From positions 1 to 38,671 of the forward strand of contig JAJSAM010000044.1 of NCBI GenBank assembly GCA_024274785.1: 38,671 nucleotides of DNA, read 5' to 3'. Position numbers and translations under genes: made by a program. The notes under the pieces were generated by a model that worked only from the letters and a program-made list of their open reading frames with translations, made no database searches and was not told the origin of the DNA. This DNA is from Planctomycetota bacterium (GTDB taxonomy: Bacteria > Planctomycetota > JAJSAM01). Below, in pieces: positions 1-6,323 of this stretch (its first letter is position 1; the number at the start of each line of letters is the position of its first letter).

Positions 1-193
1 GAGGTAGGCCGAGTCACGAGGATTCAGAGAGAGAGAGACGAGATCGCCGAGACGGGGGCCGGATAGCGGCCGGATACCTGCGACCTCGTCACGAGGATGG
101 CGCGGGGCAGGTGTGGGTATCGGGCCGCAAACCCGCGCCGGAGAGGGGGAGAGGCACAGGCCCACCCGGTCTCCCGGATGGGCCCGCGTCCGT
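1..193. other. No gene recognised at left edge
   Basis: I see no convincing coding sequence or RNA here. A short (AG)n run lies at 26-38, and the 11-mer GTCACGAGGAT occurs twice, at about 11-21 and 88-98. Short open frames across it are antisense to, or run into, the tmRNA and show no protein family. This is probably spacer downstream of the minus-strand tmRNA. Confidence 0.4.
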
Positions 194-211
194 CAGAGCG
201 AGTTCGCTCTG
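194..211 (-). terminator. Hairpin just downstream of tmRNA
   Basis: A perfect 7-bp inverted repeat (CAGAGCG / CGCTCTG, 4-nt loop) begins 7 nt beyond the encoded CCA end of the tmRNA. It has no U-tract on the minus strand, so it is not a textbook intrinsic terminator. It could still act in 3' processing or as a weak terminator. Confidence 0.35.
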
Positions 212-218
212 GGGTAGA

Positions 219-570
219 TGGTGGAGGCGGGGGGAATCGAACCCCCGTCCCGCGGTGCTCTTTCGATGGCCTCTACGTGCGTATCTCGCCTTCTGGATCT
301 CGTCCGCGGCGGCTCCGACGAGCGGGATCCGCTTTGGACCAGCCAACCTGTTTTCTCATCCTTCCCCCGATCGGCGAAGAGGTCGGACCAGCCTGCTGCG
401 TGTCGTCCACGACCCTTCGCAGGCTAAAGGCCGCGGACGCCGGCGGTGATTAAGCCGCCAGGGAGTAGTGCGTGTTGGCACTTAAGTTTTGTCCAGGGTT
501 TTACGAGGCCACCTGGAACCTCGGCACGCCACCATCGACAGTCTACACCCGGTCGAATCCGTTCGCCCCC
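219..570 (-). ncRNA. ssrA: tmRNA (transfer-messenger RNA)
   Basis: This RNA rescues stalled ribosomes with SmpB and tags the nascent peptide for proteolysis. The 5' end reads GGGGGCGAACGGATTCGAC, the conserved tmRNA start. The 3' end has a T-arm (GGGGG-TTCGATT-CCCCC), acceptor strand CGCCTCC and an encoded CCA. The seven acceptor pairs close with one G-U. The tag reading frame is on the minus strand at 479-450: resume codon GCC, peptide ANTHYSLAA, stop TAA. The LAA end is the usual protease signal, while the usual YALAA is YSLAA here. At 352 nt it is a normal one-piece tmRNA. smpB lies directly upstream on the same strand, 32 bp away. Confidence 0.95.
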
Positions 571-591
571 GATGTCACCGTCTGAAGAACC

Positions 592-620
592 AGTATACCT
601 TGTCAGCGGTTCAGTCTGCG
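592..620 (-). promoter_or_regulatory. Possible tmRNA promoter
   Basis: A good -10 hexamer TATACT (minus strand, 597-592) lies about 22 nt upstream of the mature tmRNA 5' end. That leaves a short leader for RNase P to remove. The -35 region (CGCAGA, 620-615, 17-bp spacer) is inside the end of smpB and matches poorly, so the tmRNA may also be made by read-through from smpB. Confidence 0.4.
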
Positions 621-1067
621 CAACTCTCGATCCGCGTCACGCTTCTTCATGTCCTCCCGGCGATCGTGGGTCTGCTTTCCCTGGCAGAGCCCCAGCTCGA
701 CTTTCGCCAGACCGCGCACGAAGTAGATCGAAAGGGGGACCAGGGTGTGTCCCCTCTCTTCGACCTTCGTCTTGAGCCGCTTGATCTCGCGCTTCCTCAG
801 GAGGAGTTTTCGTGGCCGCATGGGTTCGTGATTGAACCGATGCGCCTGTTCGTAGGGGGAAATGTGGCAGTTCAGCAAAAAGAGTTCTCCGGAGCGAAAG
901 CGGGCGAACGAATCCGCCAGGGCGACGCGGCCGGCCCTCAGGCTCTTCACTTCGGTTCCGAGCAGGGCGATGCCCGCTTCCATCCGGTCGATCACGTGGT
1001 AGCGAAAGCGCGCTTTCTTATTCCGCGCCACGTACTTCCGGTCGTCCTGGTCCGCCTTCTTCTTCAT
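603..1067 (-). CDS. smpB: SsrA-binding protein SmpB
   Basis: SmpB binds the tRNA-like domain of tmRNA and delivers it to stalled ribosomes. The 154-residue product has the normal family length and landmarks: an early KYVARNKKARFRY segment, the GTEVKSLRAG core (about 37-46), an HISPYEQ segment and a lysine/arginine-rich tail that would enter the mRNA channel. Its RNA partner follows 32 bp downstream on the same strand, a common arrangement. The ATG at 1067 has no Shine-Dalgarno sequence, but a TACAAT hexamer ends 9 nt before it, so the transcript may be nearly leaderless. The tRNA-Leu gene is divergent. Confidence 0.97.
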   Translation of the reverse strand: MKKKADQDDRKYVARNKKARFRYHVIDRMEAGIALLGTEVKSLRAGRVALADSFARFRSGELFLLNCHISPYEQAHRFNHEPMRPRKLLLRKREIKRLKTKVEERGHTLVPLSIYFVRGLAKVELGLCQGKQTHDRREDMKKRDADRELRRLNR

Positions 1068-1076
1068 GGGGCGACG

Positions 1077-1082
1077 ATTGTA
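1077..1082 (-). promoter_or_regulatory. Putative smpB -10 element
   Basis: TACAAT on the minus strand (5 of 6 to consensus) sits 9 nt upstream of the smpB ATG. A TTGGGA at -35 would need a 20-bp spacer, which is too long. Transcription from here would start within a few bases of the start codon. Confidence 0.4.
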
Positions 1083-1114
1083 TGGATCCGATGCTGATCC
1101 CGTCCCAAATCTTC

Positions 1115-1144
1115 TTGCCGGTCCGGTGAAGTTGCCACTAGACT
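1115..1144 (+). promoter_or_regulatory. tRNA-Leu promoter
   Basis: TTGCCG (1115-1120) and TAGACT (1139-1144), each 4 of 6 to the sigma70 consensus, are separated by 18 bp. The mature tRNA begins 14 nt after the -10 element, leaving a short 5' leader for RNase P. Confidence 0.5.
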
Positions 1145-1157
1145 CCGCAGCCTTAGT

Positions 1158-1244
1158 GCCGAAGTGGCGGAATTGGCAGACGCGTATGGTTCAGGTCCAT
1201 ATGTCCAATAGGACTTGTGGGTTCGAGTCCCACCTTCGGCACCA
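1158..1244 (+). tRNA. tRNA-Leu (anticodon CAG)
   Basis: This is an 87-nt class II tRNA with encoded CCA. The acceptor GCCGAAG pairs with CTTCGGC. The anticodon stem TATGG/CCATA encloses loop TTCAGGT, with anticodon CAG at 1192-1194, reading CUG leucine codons. A variable arm and a T-loop TTCGAGT are present. It is flanked by a promoter and a strong terminator, so it is an independent unit. Part of its 3' end (15 nt) recurs at 1444-1458. Confidence 0.97.
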
Positions 1245-1283
1245 CGCCCCAGTCTTCCCTGAACGGAAGGATGGGGCGTTTTT
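1245..1283 (+). terminator. Rho-independent terminator of tRNA-Leu
   Basis: The stem CGCCCCA...TGGGGCG extends inward through CTTCC/GGAAG with a 6-nt loop (CTGAAC). It is followed directly by TTTTT, and starts immediately after the tRNA CCA end. Confidence 0.92.
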
Positions 1284-1443
1284 ATGTGCCTCCGCACCAG
1301 ATGGACTCGAGCGGGTCCGTCCCCGCAGGGGCGAAGAGGTCCGCTCAATCTCTTCGAGGACCGTAGGTCCGGCTTCGGTGTTGCCGGGTGCCGTAGTGAG
1401 CGCAGCGAACGGTGTGCGGGCCCCGGCTACCGCCGATCCAGAC

Positions 1444-1458
1444 TCGAGTCCCACCTTC
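1444..1458 (+). repeat. 15-bp copy of tRNA-Leu 3' segment
   Basis: TCGAGTCCCACCTTC is identical to 1223-1237 in the T-arm and acceptor region of the tRNA-Leu gene, 221 bp upstream and in the same orientation. The match ends before the GGCACCA end. It resembles a degraded attachment site or tRNA fragment, which is an inference only. Confidence 0.5.
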
Positions 1459-1482
1459 CTCCGAGGAGTGCGGCGGACAGGT

Positions 1483-1510
1483 GGTGGGTCGGAACGGTGC
1501 CCGACCCACC
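1483..1510. repeat. Perfect 10-bp inverted repeat
   Basis: GGTGGGTCGG (1483-1492) and CCGACCCACC (1501-1510) form a perfect stem with an 8-nt loop. There is no T-run on either side, so it is not an intrinsic terminator. It could be a structured RNA segment or a protein-binding palindrome. Confidence 0.6.
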
Positions 1511-1837
1511 GAGGTTCGCCATGCCCGCTCCGGCTGCAGCACCATCCGCGGTGGTCCCAGCTCTCTCTCTCTCAGCCCGCGCTGCAGCACGCTGGTGGCG
1601 TTGCCTCGATCCGCACCAACTTGTCGATCCGCCGAGTCACCTCTGCCACGACGGCCGACCGGACCGGAACAGGACCAGGCGTCCCGTTGCCACCTCTCGG
1701 ACCGCATCCCGCAGCCCGATCCCGAATCGGAGGACTATACTCAAGCGTCGTGCCAAGGCAGGGCGATTCTCATAAAGCACGGCTGATGCGTAGCTTGCTT
1801 CGGATTCGCCGCGACAGGCATTGCCGACATCCCGCTC

Positions 1838-1855
1838 AAAATGAGAAGATTCTCA
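1838..1855 (-). terminator. Possible terminator of the sigma/anti-sigma/YbjQ unit
   Basis: On the minus strand a TGAGAA...TTCTCA hairpin is followed directly by TTTT, about 30 nt past the stop codon of the YbjQ-family gene. The stem is short and AT-rich, so strength is uncertain. Confidence 0.4.
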
Positions 1856-1886
1856 AAATGGCGCTCCGCCACGGGCCCGCACTGAC

Positions 1887-2219
1887 TCAACCATCGTCCT
1901 CGACGATCACCCCGGTACCGTACGCCAGCATCTCAGCGGCCCCGGCGGCAATCTCCGCCGTCGCGAAGCGCACCGAGACAACCGCATTCGCCCCGATCGA
2001 GCGGGCATCGTCGATCATGCGGTCGATGGCCTGTTCCCGCGCCTGGGCCATGAGTTTCGTGTAGTCGCGAAGCTCACCGCCGACCAGGTTCTTCAGGAAT
2101 GCGGCAATGTCCCGGCCGACATGCCGCGCGCGGATGGCGTTCCCGCGAACGCCGTTCAGAGTCTCGACGATCCGCTTGCCCCGAATCTCCTCGGTCGTCA
2201 CCCAGAGCATCGCGCTCAC
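1887..2219 (-). CDS. YbjQ/UPF0145 family protein
   Basis: The 110-residue product matches the YbjQ (UPF0145) family, sometimes called a heavy-metal-binding domain family. Visible features are an N-terminal TTEEIRGKRIVETLNGVRG strand region, a VGGELRDY turn, a helix of the type LMAQAREQAIDRM, and the GANAVVSVRF strand. The function is not established. I start at GTG 2219: its codon overlaps the upstream TGA (GTGA) and an AGGAGG lies 7 nt before it. The in-frame ATG at 2210 lacks that spacing. It is the last gene of a unit with an ECF sigma factor and anti-sigma factor, hinting at an envelope-stress role (inference). Confidence 0.85.
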   Translation of the reverse strand: MSAMLWVTTEEIRGKRIVETLNGVRGNAIRARHVGRDIAAFLKNLVGGELRDYTKLMAQAREQAIDRMIDDARSIGANAVVSVRFATAEIAAGAAEMLAYGTGVIVEDDG

Positions 2220-2662
2220 AGCTCCACCTCCTCGTAGCGGTCCGTCGGGTAGAGCCGGATCCGCTCTCTCACCACCGACACCGCGAGCACGATGGTGCCG
2301 ATCGCGGCGAAGCCGACGCCGAGCCTGAGGATCAGCGGATAGGCCGCGTCGAGCAGGAAATCCGCCGCCAGGTGCCACATGCCGTAGAGCAGCAGCGTGA
2401 CCGCACCGAGCGACAGGAAGATCCAGGCAACACCGCGCTCCAGACGATTGTAGATCGCTTCCCAGTGCGCGCGCCACTCGGTCTCGGTGGGCTCGATGAA
2501 CCCGATACTGTCAGTCATGGCGGTCAACCTCCGATAGGCGCTCTCTTCGCGGCGGCAGGCCGCGCATCCCTCGAGATGCTGCTCGAGATCCAGCCTCGAC
2601 CTATCGTCGAGTTCACCGTCCAGATGCCCCATCAGGAGCAGGCAGGCCTTCTCGCACTCCAT
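2216..2662 (-). CDS. Zinc-finger anti-sigma factor, two membrane spans
   Basis: The 148-residue product begins with a ZAS/zf-HC2 anti-sigma domain: MECEKACLLLMGHLDGEL with H29-x3-C33-x2-C36 and an upstream Cys at 3 or 7. Two hydrophobic segments follow, about residues 77-97 and 108-132, so it should hold its sigma factor at the inner membrane. The short charged tail suggests little periplasmic sensing domain. The start codon overlaps the stop of the ECF sigma gene (TAATG), which indicates translational coupling and a partner pair. The stop overlaps the GTG of the YbjQ gene. Confidence 0.88.
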   Translation of the reverse strand: MECEKACLLLMGHLDGELDDRSRLDLEQHLEGCAACRREESAYRRLTAMTDSIGFIEPTETEWRAHWEAIYNRLERGVAWIFLSLGAVTLLLYGMWHLAADFLLDAAYPLILRLGVGFAAIGTIVLAVSVVRERIRLYPTDRYEEVEL

Positions 2663-3210
2663 TATCCGTCCTCCGGCGATATCCGTCCGTCCAGTTCGGC
2701 CCTCAGCCTTTTCCTCGCGGTGAAGAGGCGGGACATCACCGTTCCCTCTGGAATGTCCAGAGCCGCGGCGATCTCCCGATAACTCATGTGCTGAAAGTGC
2801 CGGAGCACGATGATCTCGCGATCTTTCTCCGCGAGTTTGCCGATGCCCTCCCAGACCACCTCCCGGATCTCGTCTTTGTCCACCAGGGTGTCCGGGCGAA
2901 AACGATCGTCCGGGATGTCCATCAGGAGGCCCGGCCGGGGGCGATTGCGACGCCGGCGCAGCCAGTCGAAGCAGGCATTGCGCAGGATCCGGTAGAACCA
3001 GGGATAGAACGGACGCCGCGCGTCGAACCGGCGGATGGCGCGGTAGGCCTTCACGAACGCCTCCTGCGAGACATCGAGGGCGTCGTCCCGGTTGCCGAGA
3101 ATGGCCAGGGCCGCCCCGTACGCGCGGCGCATGTAGCGATTGACAATCTCCCCGAAGGCATCCCGGGATCCCTTCTGGCACTGAAGGATGGTCTGGCGTT
3201 CGGCCTGCAT
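2662..3210 (-). CDS. ECF-family RNA polymerase sigma factor
   Basis: This extracytoplasmic-function sigma factor directs RNA polymerase to a stress regulon. Region 2 is seen in the DAFGEIVNRYMRRAYGAALA and DDALDVSQEAFVKAYRAI segments. Region 4 is the C-terminal helix-turn-helix (MSYREIAAALDIPEGTVMSRL). I chose ATG 3210 (182 residues) because GGGGA lies 7 nt upstream and it gives the usual short lead into region 2. ATG 3246 and TTG 3258 are alternatives. The gene is coupled to its anti-sigma factor and sits about 80 bp after the secreted peptidase gene on the same strand, so it may be co-transcribed with it. Confidence 0.92.
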   Translation of the reverse strand: MQAERQTILQCQKGSRDAFGEIVNRYMRRAYGAALAILGNRDDALDVSQEAFVKAYRAIRRFDARRPFYPWFYRILRNACFDWLRRRRNRPRPGLLMDIPDDRFRPDTLVDKDEIREVVWEGIGKLAEKDREIIVLRHFQHMSYREIAAALDIPEGTVMSRLFTARKRLRAELDGRISPEDG

Positions 3211-3291
3211 ATCACCATCCCCATACGCGGGTTCTTCTCGGGGCATTCGGGGTTTCAAGGCGATTTTCTCACGGTTTTCAGCAGCGAAGGC

Positions 3292-4650
3292 TCACCGGAG
3301 CAGGTGCTTTCGGGCGTAAGTGACGAGAGACTTCGACAGAGCCGGCAGATCGGTGCTCTGAAACGCGGCGGCAAAAGCCTGGTTTGCGGTCCGGCCCGCC
3401 ACGAGGGTCTTGAAGTAGGCGTTCAGAATCCCGGTCTCGTCCGCGTTTACGAGGTAATGCACGAGCGCCCAGGACAGGGCGTAGTTCCGGCCGACGACCG
3501 CCTGCCGGAGGTGAATGTTGGTCTGGCCCGCATTCATGAACCTTGCCGGTGGCAGCTTGATGAGTTTCTCGAGGTCCGGCGGAGACGGCGCGGCGAGGAC
3601 CTTGCGCAGGGCAGCGATGCGGGTGGGATGCACGGCCCCGGGAATCATGCGATTGCCCTCGACCCGGGCGGCCCCGAAGTAATCCGCGACCCCTTCCGAG
3701 AACCACATCGGCGGCGTCGGCATCAGGGTGTCGAAGTACTGGTGGAGCCCTTCGTGAAAGAGCACGAGCAGAGTGGCGTGAAGGCTTCCACTCTTCGTCA
3801 GCAGCAACTCCCTCGTGACGGGGTGATAGCTGCCCCCCGAGATCTCCGCCGTCGACCGGTCCCGGATGAGTTCGCCGACATAGCGCACGTACATGCGGCG
3901 GTCCCTGAAGATCTTGGCCCGGAATCGCCGACCGGGGGACGCCTTGCGCGGGGCCGGAAACAGCCGTTGGTACTCCGTCAGGGCGAGTTCCAGGTGGAAC
4001 GTCATCATCCGGGCGAACGGCTCGGAATCGTTGGTGCTCACTTCGTAGTGCGCGGAGCGATCGATGAAGGCCGGTTGAAAGCCCGGCCCCCTGGCCAGCA
4101 CCTTCGCCAGGCGAATGAAGCGGTTGGCATAAGCCGCCTCCCGGTCGACCGGGATGAGCCCCTGGGCCAGCGCCGCTTCGAAGGACACCTTGATTTCTCC
4201 GGACTTGAACATCTGGCGGTACATGGCCTGCGCCAGGTCGAAATCCGTGATCTGGTCGTCCGGCACCGGGAACGAGAGCACCCGGGTGAGATCGGTCAGC
4301 GCCGGACGGTACTCCCCCACCGAGAACCGGGCCAGGCCGCGGTTGAGCCAGGCCTCCCGGTATCCCGGCTGCAGGGCGATCGCGCGAGTCAGGTACCCGA
4401 TGGCCCGGTCACTGTCACGTCGGCCGTAGGCGACGAGCGCCAGGGCGTTCCAGCCCTCCGCCCGCTTCGGTTCGAGTTCGAGCGCGCGCGTCAGCGCCCG
4501 GTCCGCCCCCGCGAGATCGCCGGCCCGGAACAGCTCGCCGCCGCGCCGGTAATGAACGGCGAAGGACTCTCCCCCTTCCGCGAGCGTGGTGCGGGCGAAA
4601 GCTGCCGCCAGAACGACAATGATCAGGGAGATGGGGGCCAACCAACGCAT
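3292..4650 (-). CDS. Secreted TPR/gluzincin metallopeptidase (DUF1570-like)
   Basis: The 452-residue product has a signal peptide (hydrophobic 5-22). TPR-like repeats follow at about 30-150. The C-terminal half resembles the DUF1570/peptidase-MA type: HEGLH (299-303) supplies two zinc ligands and the catalytic Glu, and the Glu of WFSEGVADYF (E319) is the likely third ligand. It should be an active zinc peptidase in the periplasm or outside; the substrate is unknown. The ATG at 4650 has no Shine-Dalgarno site, but TAAGAT ends 6 nt upstream, compatible with a leaderless mRNA. It diverges from the glycine cleavage operon, and the ECF sigma gene follows it. Confidence 0.85.
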   Translation of the reverse strand: MRWLAPISLIIVVLAAAFARTTLAEGGESFAVHYRRGGELFRAGDLAGADRALTRALELEPKRAEGWNALALVAYGRRDSDRAIGYLTRAIALQPGYREAWLNRGLARFSVGEYRPALTDLTRVLSFPVPDDQITDFDLAQAMYRQMFKSGEIKVSFEAALAQGLIPVDREAAYANRFIRLAKVLARGPGFQPAFIDRSAHYEVSTNDSEPFARMMTFHLELALTEYQRLFPAPRKASPGRRFRAKIFRDRRMYVRYVGELIRDRSTAEISGGSYHPVTRELLLTKSGSLHATLLVLFHEGLHQYFDTLMPTPPMWFSEGVADYFGAARVEGNRMIPGAVHPTRIAALRKVLAAPSPPDLEKLIKLPPARFMNAGQTNIHLRQAVVGRNYALSWALVHYLVNADETGILNAYFKTLVAGRTANQAFAAAFQSTDLPALSKSLVTYARKHLLR

Positions 4651-4656
4651 ACACGG

Positions 4657-4662
4657 ATCTTA
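4657..4662 (-). promoter_or_regulatory. Putative -10 for the peptidase gene
   Basis: TAAGAT on the minus strand ends 6 nt before the ATG at 4650, so transcription would begin at or next to the start codon. No strong -35 is visible (TTTCCG with an 18-bp spacer is the best). No Shine-Dalgarno sequence is present, consistent with leaderless translation. Confidence 0.35.
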
Positions 4663-4714
4663 GCAGGGTTTGACAGCGCACGGAAACCCTGGCAGAGAAA
4701 GTATTTACCGCACT

Positions 4715-4752
4715 CCGGCAGGTCGGCGAATTATCTAACGGCACCCTGCCGG
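4715..4752. repeat. 8-bp inverted repeat upstream of gcvT
   Basis: CCGGCAGG (4715-4722) and CCTGCCGG (4745-4752) are perfect complements with a 22-bp gap, located in the divergent intergenic region 47-84 bp before gcvT. It may be an operator for the glycine cleavage operon or a leader hairpin. No glycine riboswitch motif is visible. Confidence 0.35.
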
Positions 4753-4798
4753 CAGAGCTAGAATCCCGGTTCTGATTCCGCCACCAGGACCACTCCTC

Positions 4799-5881
4799 AT
4801 GATCCACACCCCCATCCATGACGAACACCTCGCACTCGGCGCCCGGATGATCGACTTTTTCGGGTTCCACATGCCCGTGATGTACTCCTCGATCATCGAC
4901 GAAGTGAACTGCGTCCGGCAGCGGGTGGGACTGTTCGACCTGACGCACATGGGGAGAATCGAGGTCTCCGGCCCGGATCGTCTCGAGATGGTCAAGGCGG
5001 CGGTCAGCAAGAACGTGAAGACCGTCCCCGTCGGCGCAGCCCGCTACGGCCTGCTCCTGACCGACGAGGGCACGGTCAAGGACGATGTCCTGATCTACCG
5101 GGAAGAGGAGATGGTCCACATCGTCGTGAACTGCTCCAACCGGCAGGTGGACCACGACCACTTCCTGGCCCACGCGAAGGGGCGCGACGTCACGGTGCGA
5201 AACGTCTCGGACGAACAGGCGATGCTCGCGCTGCAGGGGCCCGCATCGGAGCGGGCGCTTGAGCCCCTGGTCGAAACGGATCTTTCGGAACTCGGGTACT
5301 ACCGCTTCCTGCGCACGCGCATTTCCGGAACGGATGTCATCCTCTCGCGCACCGGCTACACCGGAGAGGACGGCTTCGAGCTGTTCCTGCCGCCGGATCA
5401 GGGCGCGCGAATCTGGAGAGAACTCCTGTCGAGCGGCGCCGACGTCGGCATGCAACCCATCGGTCTCGGCGCTCGCGACGTCCTCCGGCTCGAGGCGGCG
5501 ATGCCCCTCTACGGCCAGGAACTGACCCTGGAGCGTAACCCCATCGAGGCTGATGTGACCTTCGGGGTGAGCATGAAGTCCGAGTTCACCGGCAAGGGCG
5601 CGCTGGTCAGGGTGAAGGAAGAGGGCAGCAGCATCAGGCGGGTCGGCTTCGTGGTCGACGCCCGGCGGATCCCGCGCACCGGAATGGAAATCTTCGTGGG
5701 CGGCGAGCAAGTCGGCTGGGTGACCTCCGGCACGATGTCCCCCACTCTGGAAAAGGTCATCGGCATGGGCTACGTTCCCGTGGCACACTCGGAGACAGGC
5801 GCCCGGTTCGATATCGACATCAAGGGGAAGCGCTTCCCGGCCGAGGTGGTCGAGATGCCCTTCTACAAGCGAGAGAGGTAG
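4799..5881 (+). CDS. gcvT: Glycine cleavage T protein (aminomethyltransferase)
   Basis: The T protein transfers the methylene group from aminomethyl-lipoyl H protein to tetrahydrofolate, releasing ammonia. The 360-residue length is typical. Landmarks are the N-terminal VGLFDLTHMGRIEV segment, ALQGP, SRTGYTGEDGFEL (from about 183) and LGARDVLRLEA (GARD 224-227), which carry the folate-site residues of the family, plus a C-terminal barrel domain. An AGGA lies about 10 nt before the ATG. It is the first of four gcv genes on the plus strand, followed by gcvH after 4 bp. Confidence 0.96.
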   Translation: MIHTPIHDEHLALGARMIDFFGFHMPVMYSSIIDEVNCVRQRVGLFDLTHMGRIEVSGPDRLEMVKAAVSKNVKTVPVGAARYGLLLTDEGTVKDDVLIYREEEMVHIVVNCSNRQVDHDHFLAHAKGRDVTVRNVSDEQAMLALQGPASERALEPLVETDLSELGYYRFLRTRISGTDVILSRTGYTGEDGFELFLPPDQGARIWRELLSSGADVGMQPIGLGARDVLRLEAAMPLYGQELTLERNPIEADVTFGVSMKSEFTGKGALVRVKEEGSSIRRVGFVVDARRIPRTGMEIFVGGEQVGWVTSGTMSPTLEKVIGMGYVPVAHSETGARFDIDIKGKRFPAEVVEMPFYKRER

Positions 5882-5885
5882 CAAA

Positions 5886-6272
5886 ATGGCCGTTCCTGCC
5901 GACCTGAAATACACGAAGAGCCACGAGTGGGTGAAGATCGAGGACAAAGTCGTCATCACCGGCATCACGGAGTTCGCGGTGAAGGCCCTTTCCGACCTGG
6001 TCTACGTGGATCTGCCGGAAATCGCCGACCTGACCGAGAAGGGCCACCCCTATGCCGAGATCGAGTCCGTCAAGGCGGTCGCCGACGTGCACGCTCCCAT
6101 TTCCGGCGAGGTCGACGAGATCAACGAAGAGGTCGTCGACAACCTCGACTTCCTCGCGCACGATCCCTACGGCAAGGGCTGGCTGGCCAAGATCCAGATC
6201 AGCTACCCGGACGAACTCCCGAGCCTGCTCTCCGCGGGAGAGTACGAGAAACTCCTCACGACGCAGGAGTAG
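5886..6272 (+). CDS. gcvH: Glycine cleavage H protein (lipoyl carrier)
   Basis: The H protein shuttles the aminomethyl group on lipoamide between the P, T and L proteins. The 128-residue product has the lipoyl-domain fold signature, including KYTKSHEWVKIEDKVVITG at the N terminus and the modified lysine in ESVKAVADVHAPISGEV (Lys63). The ATG is preceded by GAGAGG at about 8 nt, and the gene starts 4 bp after gcvT. No lipoylation enzyme lies in this window, so lipoate must be attached by a product encoded elsewhere. Confidence 0.97.
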   Translation: MAVPADLKYTKSHEWVKIEDKVVITGITEFAVKALSDLVYVDLPEIADLTEKGHPYAEIESVKAVADVHAPISGEVDEINEEVVDNLDFLAHDPYGKGWLAKIQISYPDELPSLLSAGEYEKLLTTQE

Positions 6273-6323
6273 CCACGTTGCCGATCTGCATTTCCCGGCC
6301 GAGCCGGCTCTTTAGGTAATCCC

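Larger units (their letters stand above)
1284..1837. other. Gene-free stretch with repeats
   Basis: About 550 bp has no recognisable gene; the frames that remain open have no family signature. It holds a 15-bp copy of the tRNA-Leu 3' part (1444-1458), a perfect 10-bp hairpin (1483-1510), a (CT)6 run (1561-1572) and the decamer GCTGCAGCAC twice (1533-1542, 1581-1590). It could be the remnant of an element once inserted at the tRNA gene, but no integrase or second full tRNA end is visible. Confidence 0.5.

Noticed and set aside
1345..1786. Possible small genes in the gene-free stretch
   Set aside because: Overlapping frames on both strands are equally open, have no ribosome site and no family resemblance.
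4670..4675. Consensus TTGACA upstream of gcvT as a promoter
   Set aside because: No acceptable -10 lies 15-19 bp downstream; GTATTT and TATCTA are too far away.
2788..4761. A 657-codon plus-strand frame opposite the sigma and peptidase genes
   Set aside because: It is arginine/glycine/histidine-rich with no domain, and the opposite strand encodes well-recognised proteins.
4651..4798. Glycine riboswitch upstream of gcvT
   Set aside because: The conserved aptamer motifs are not present in this 148-bp region.
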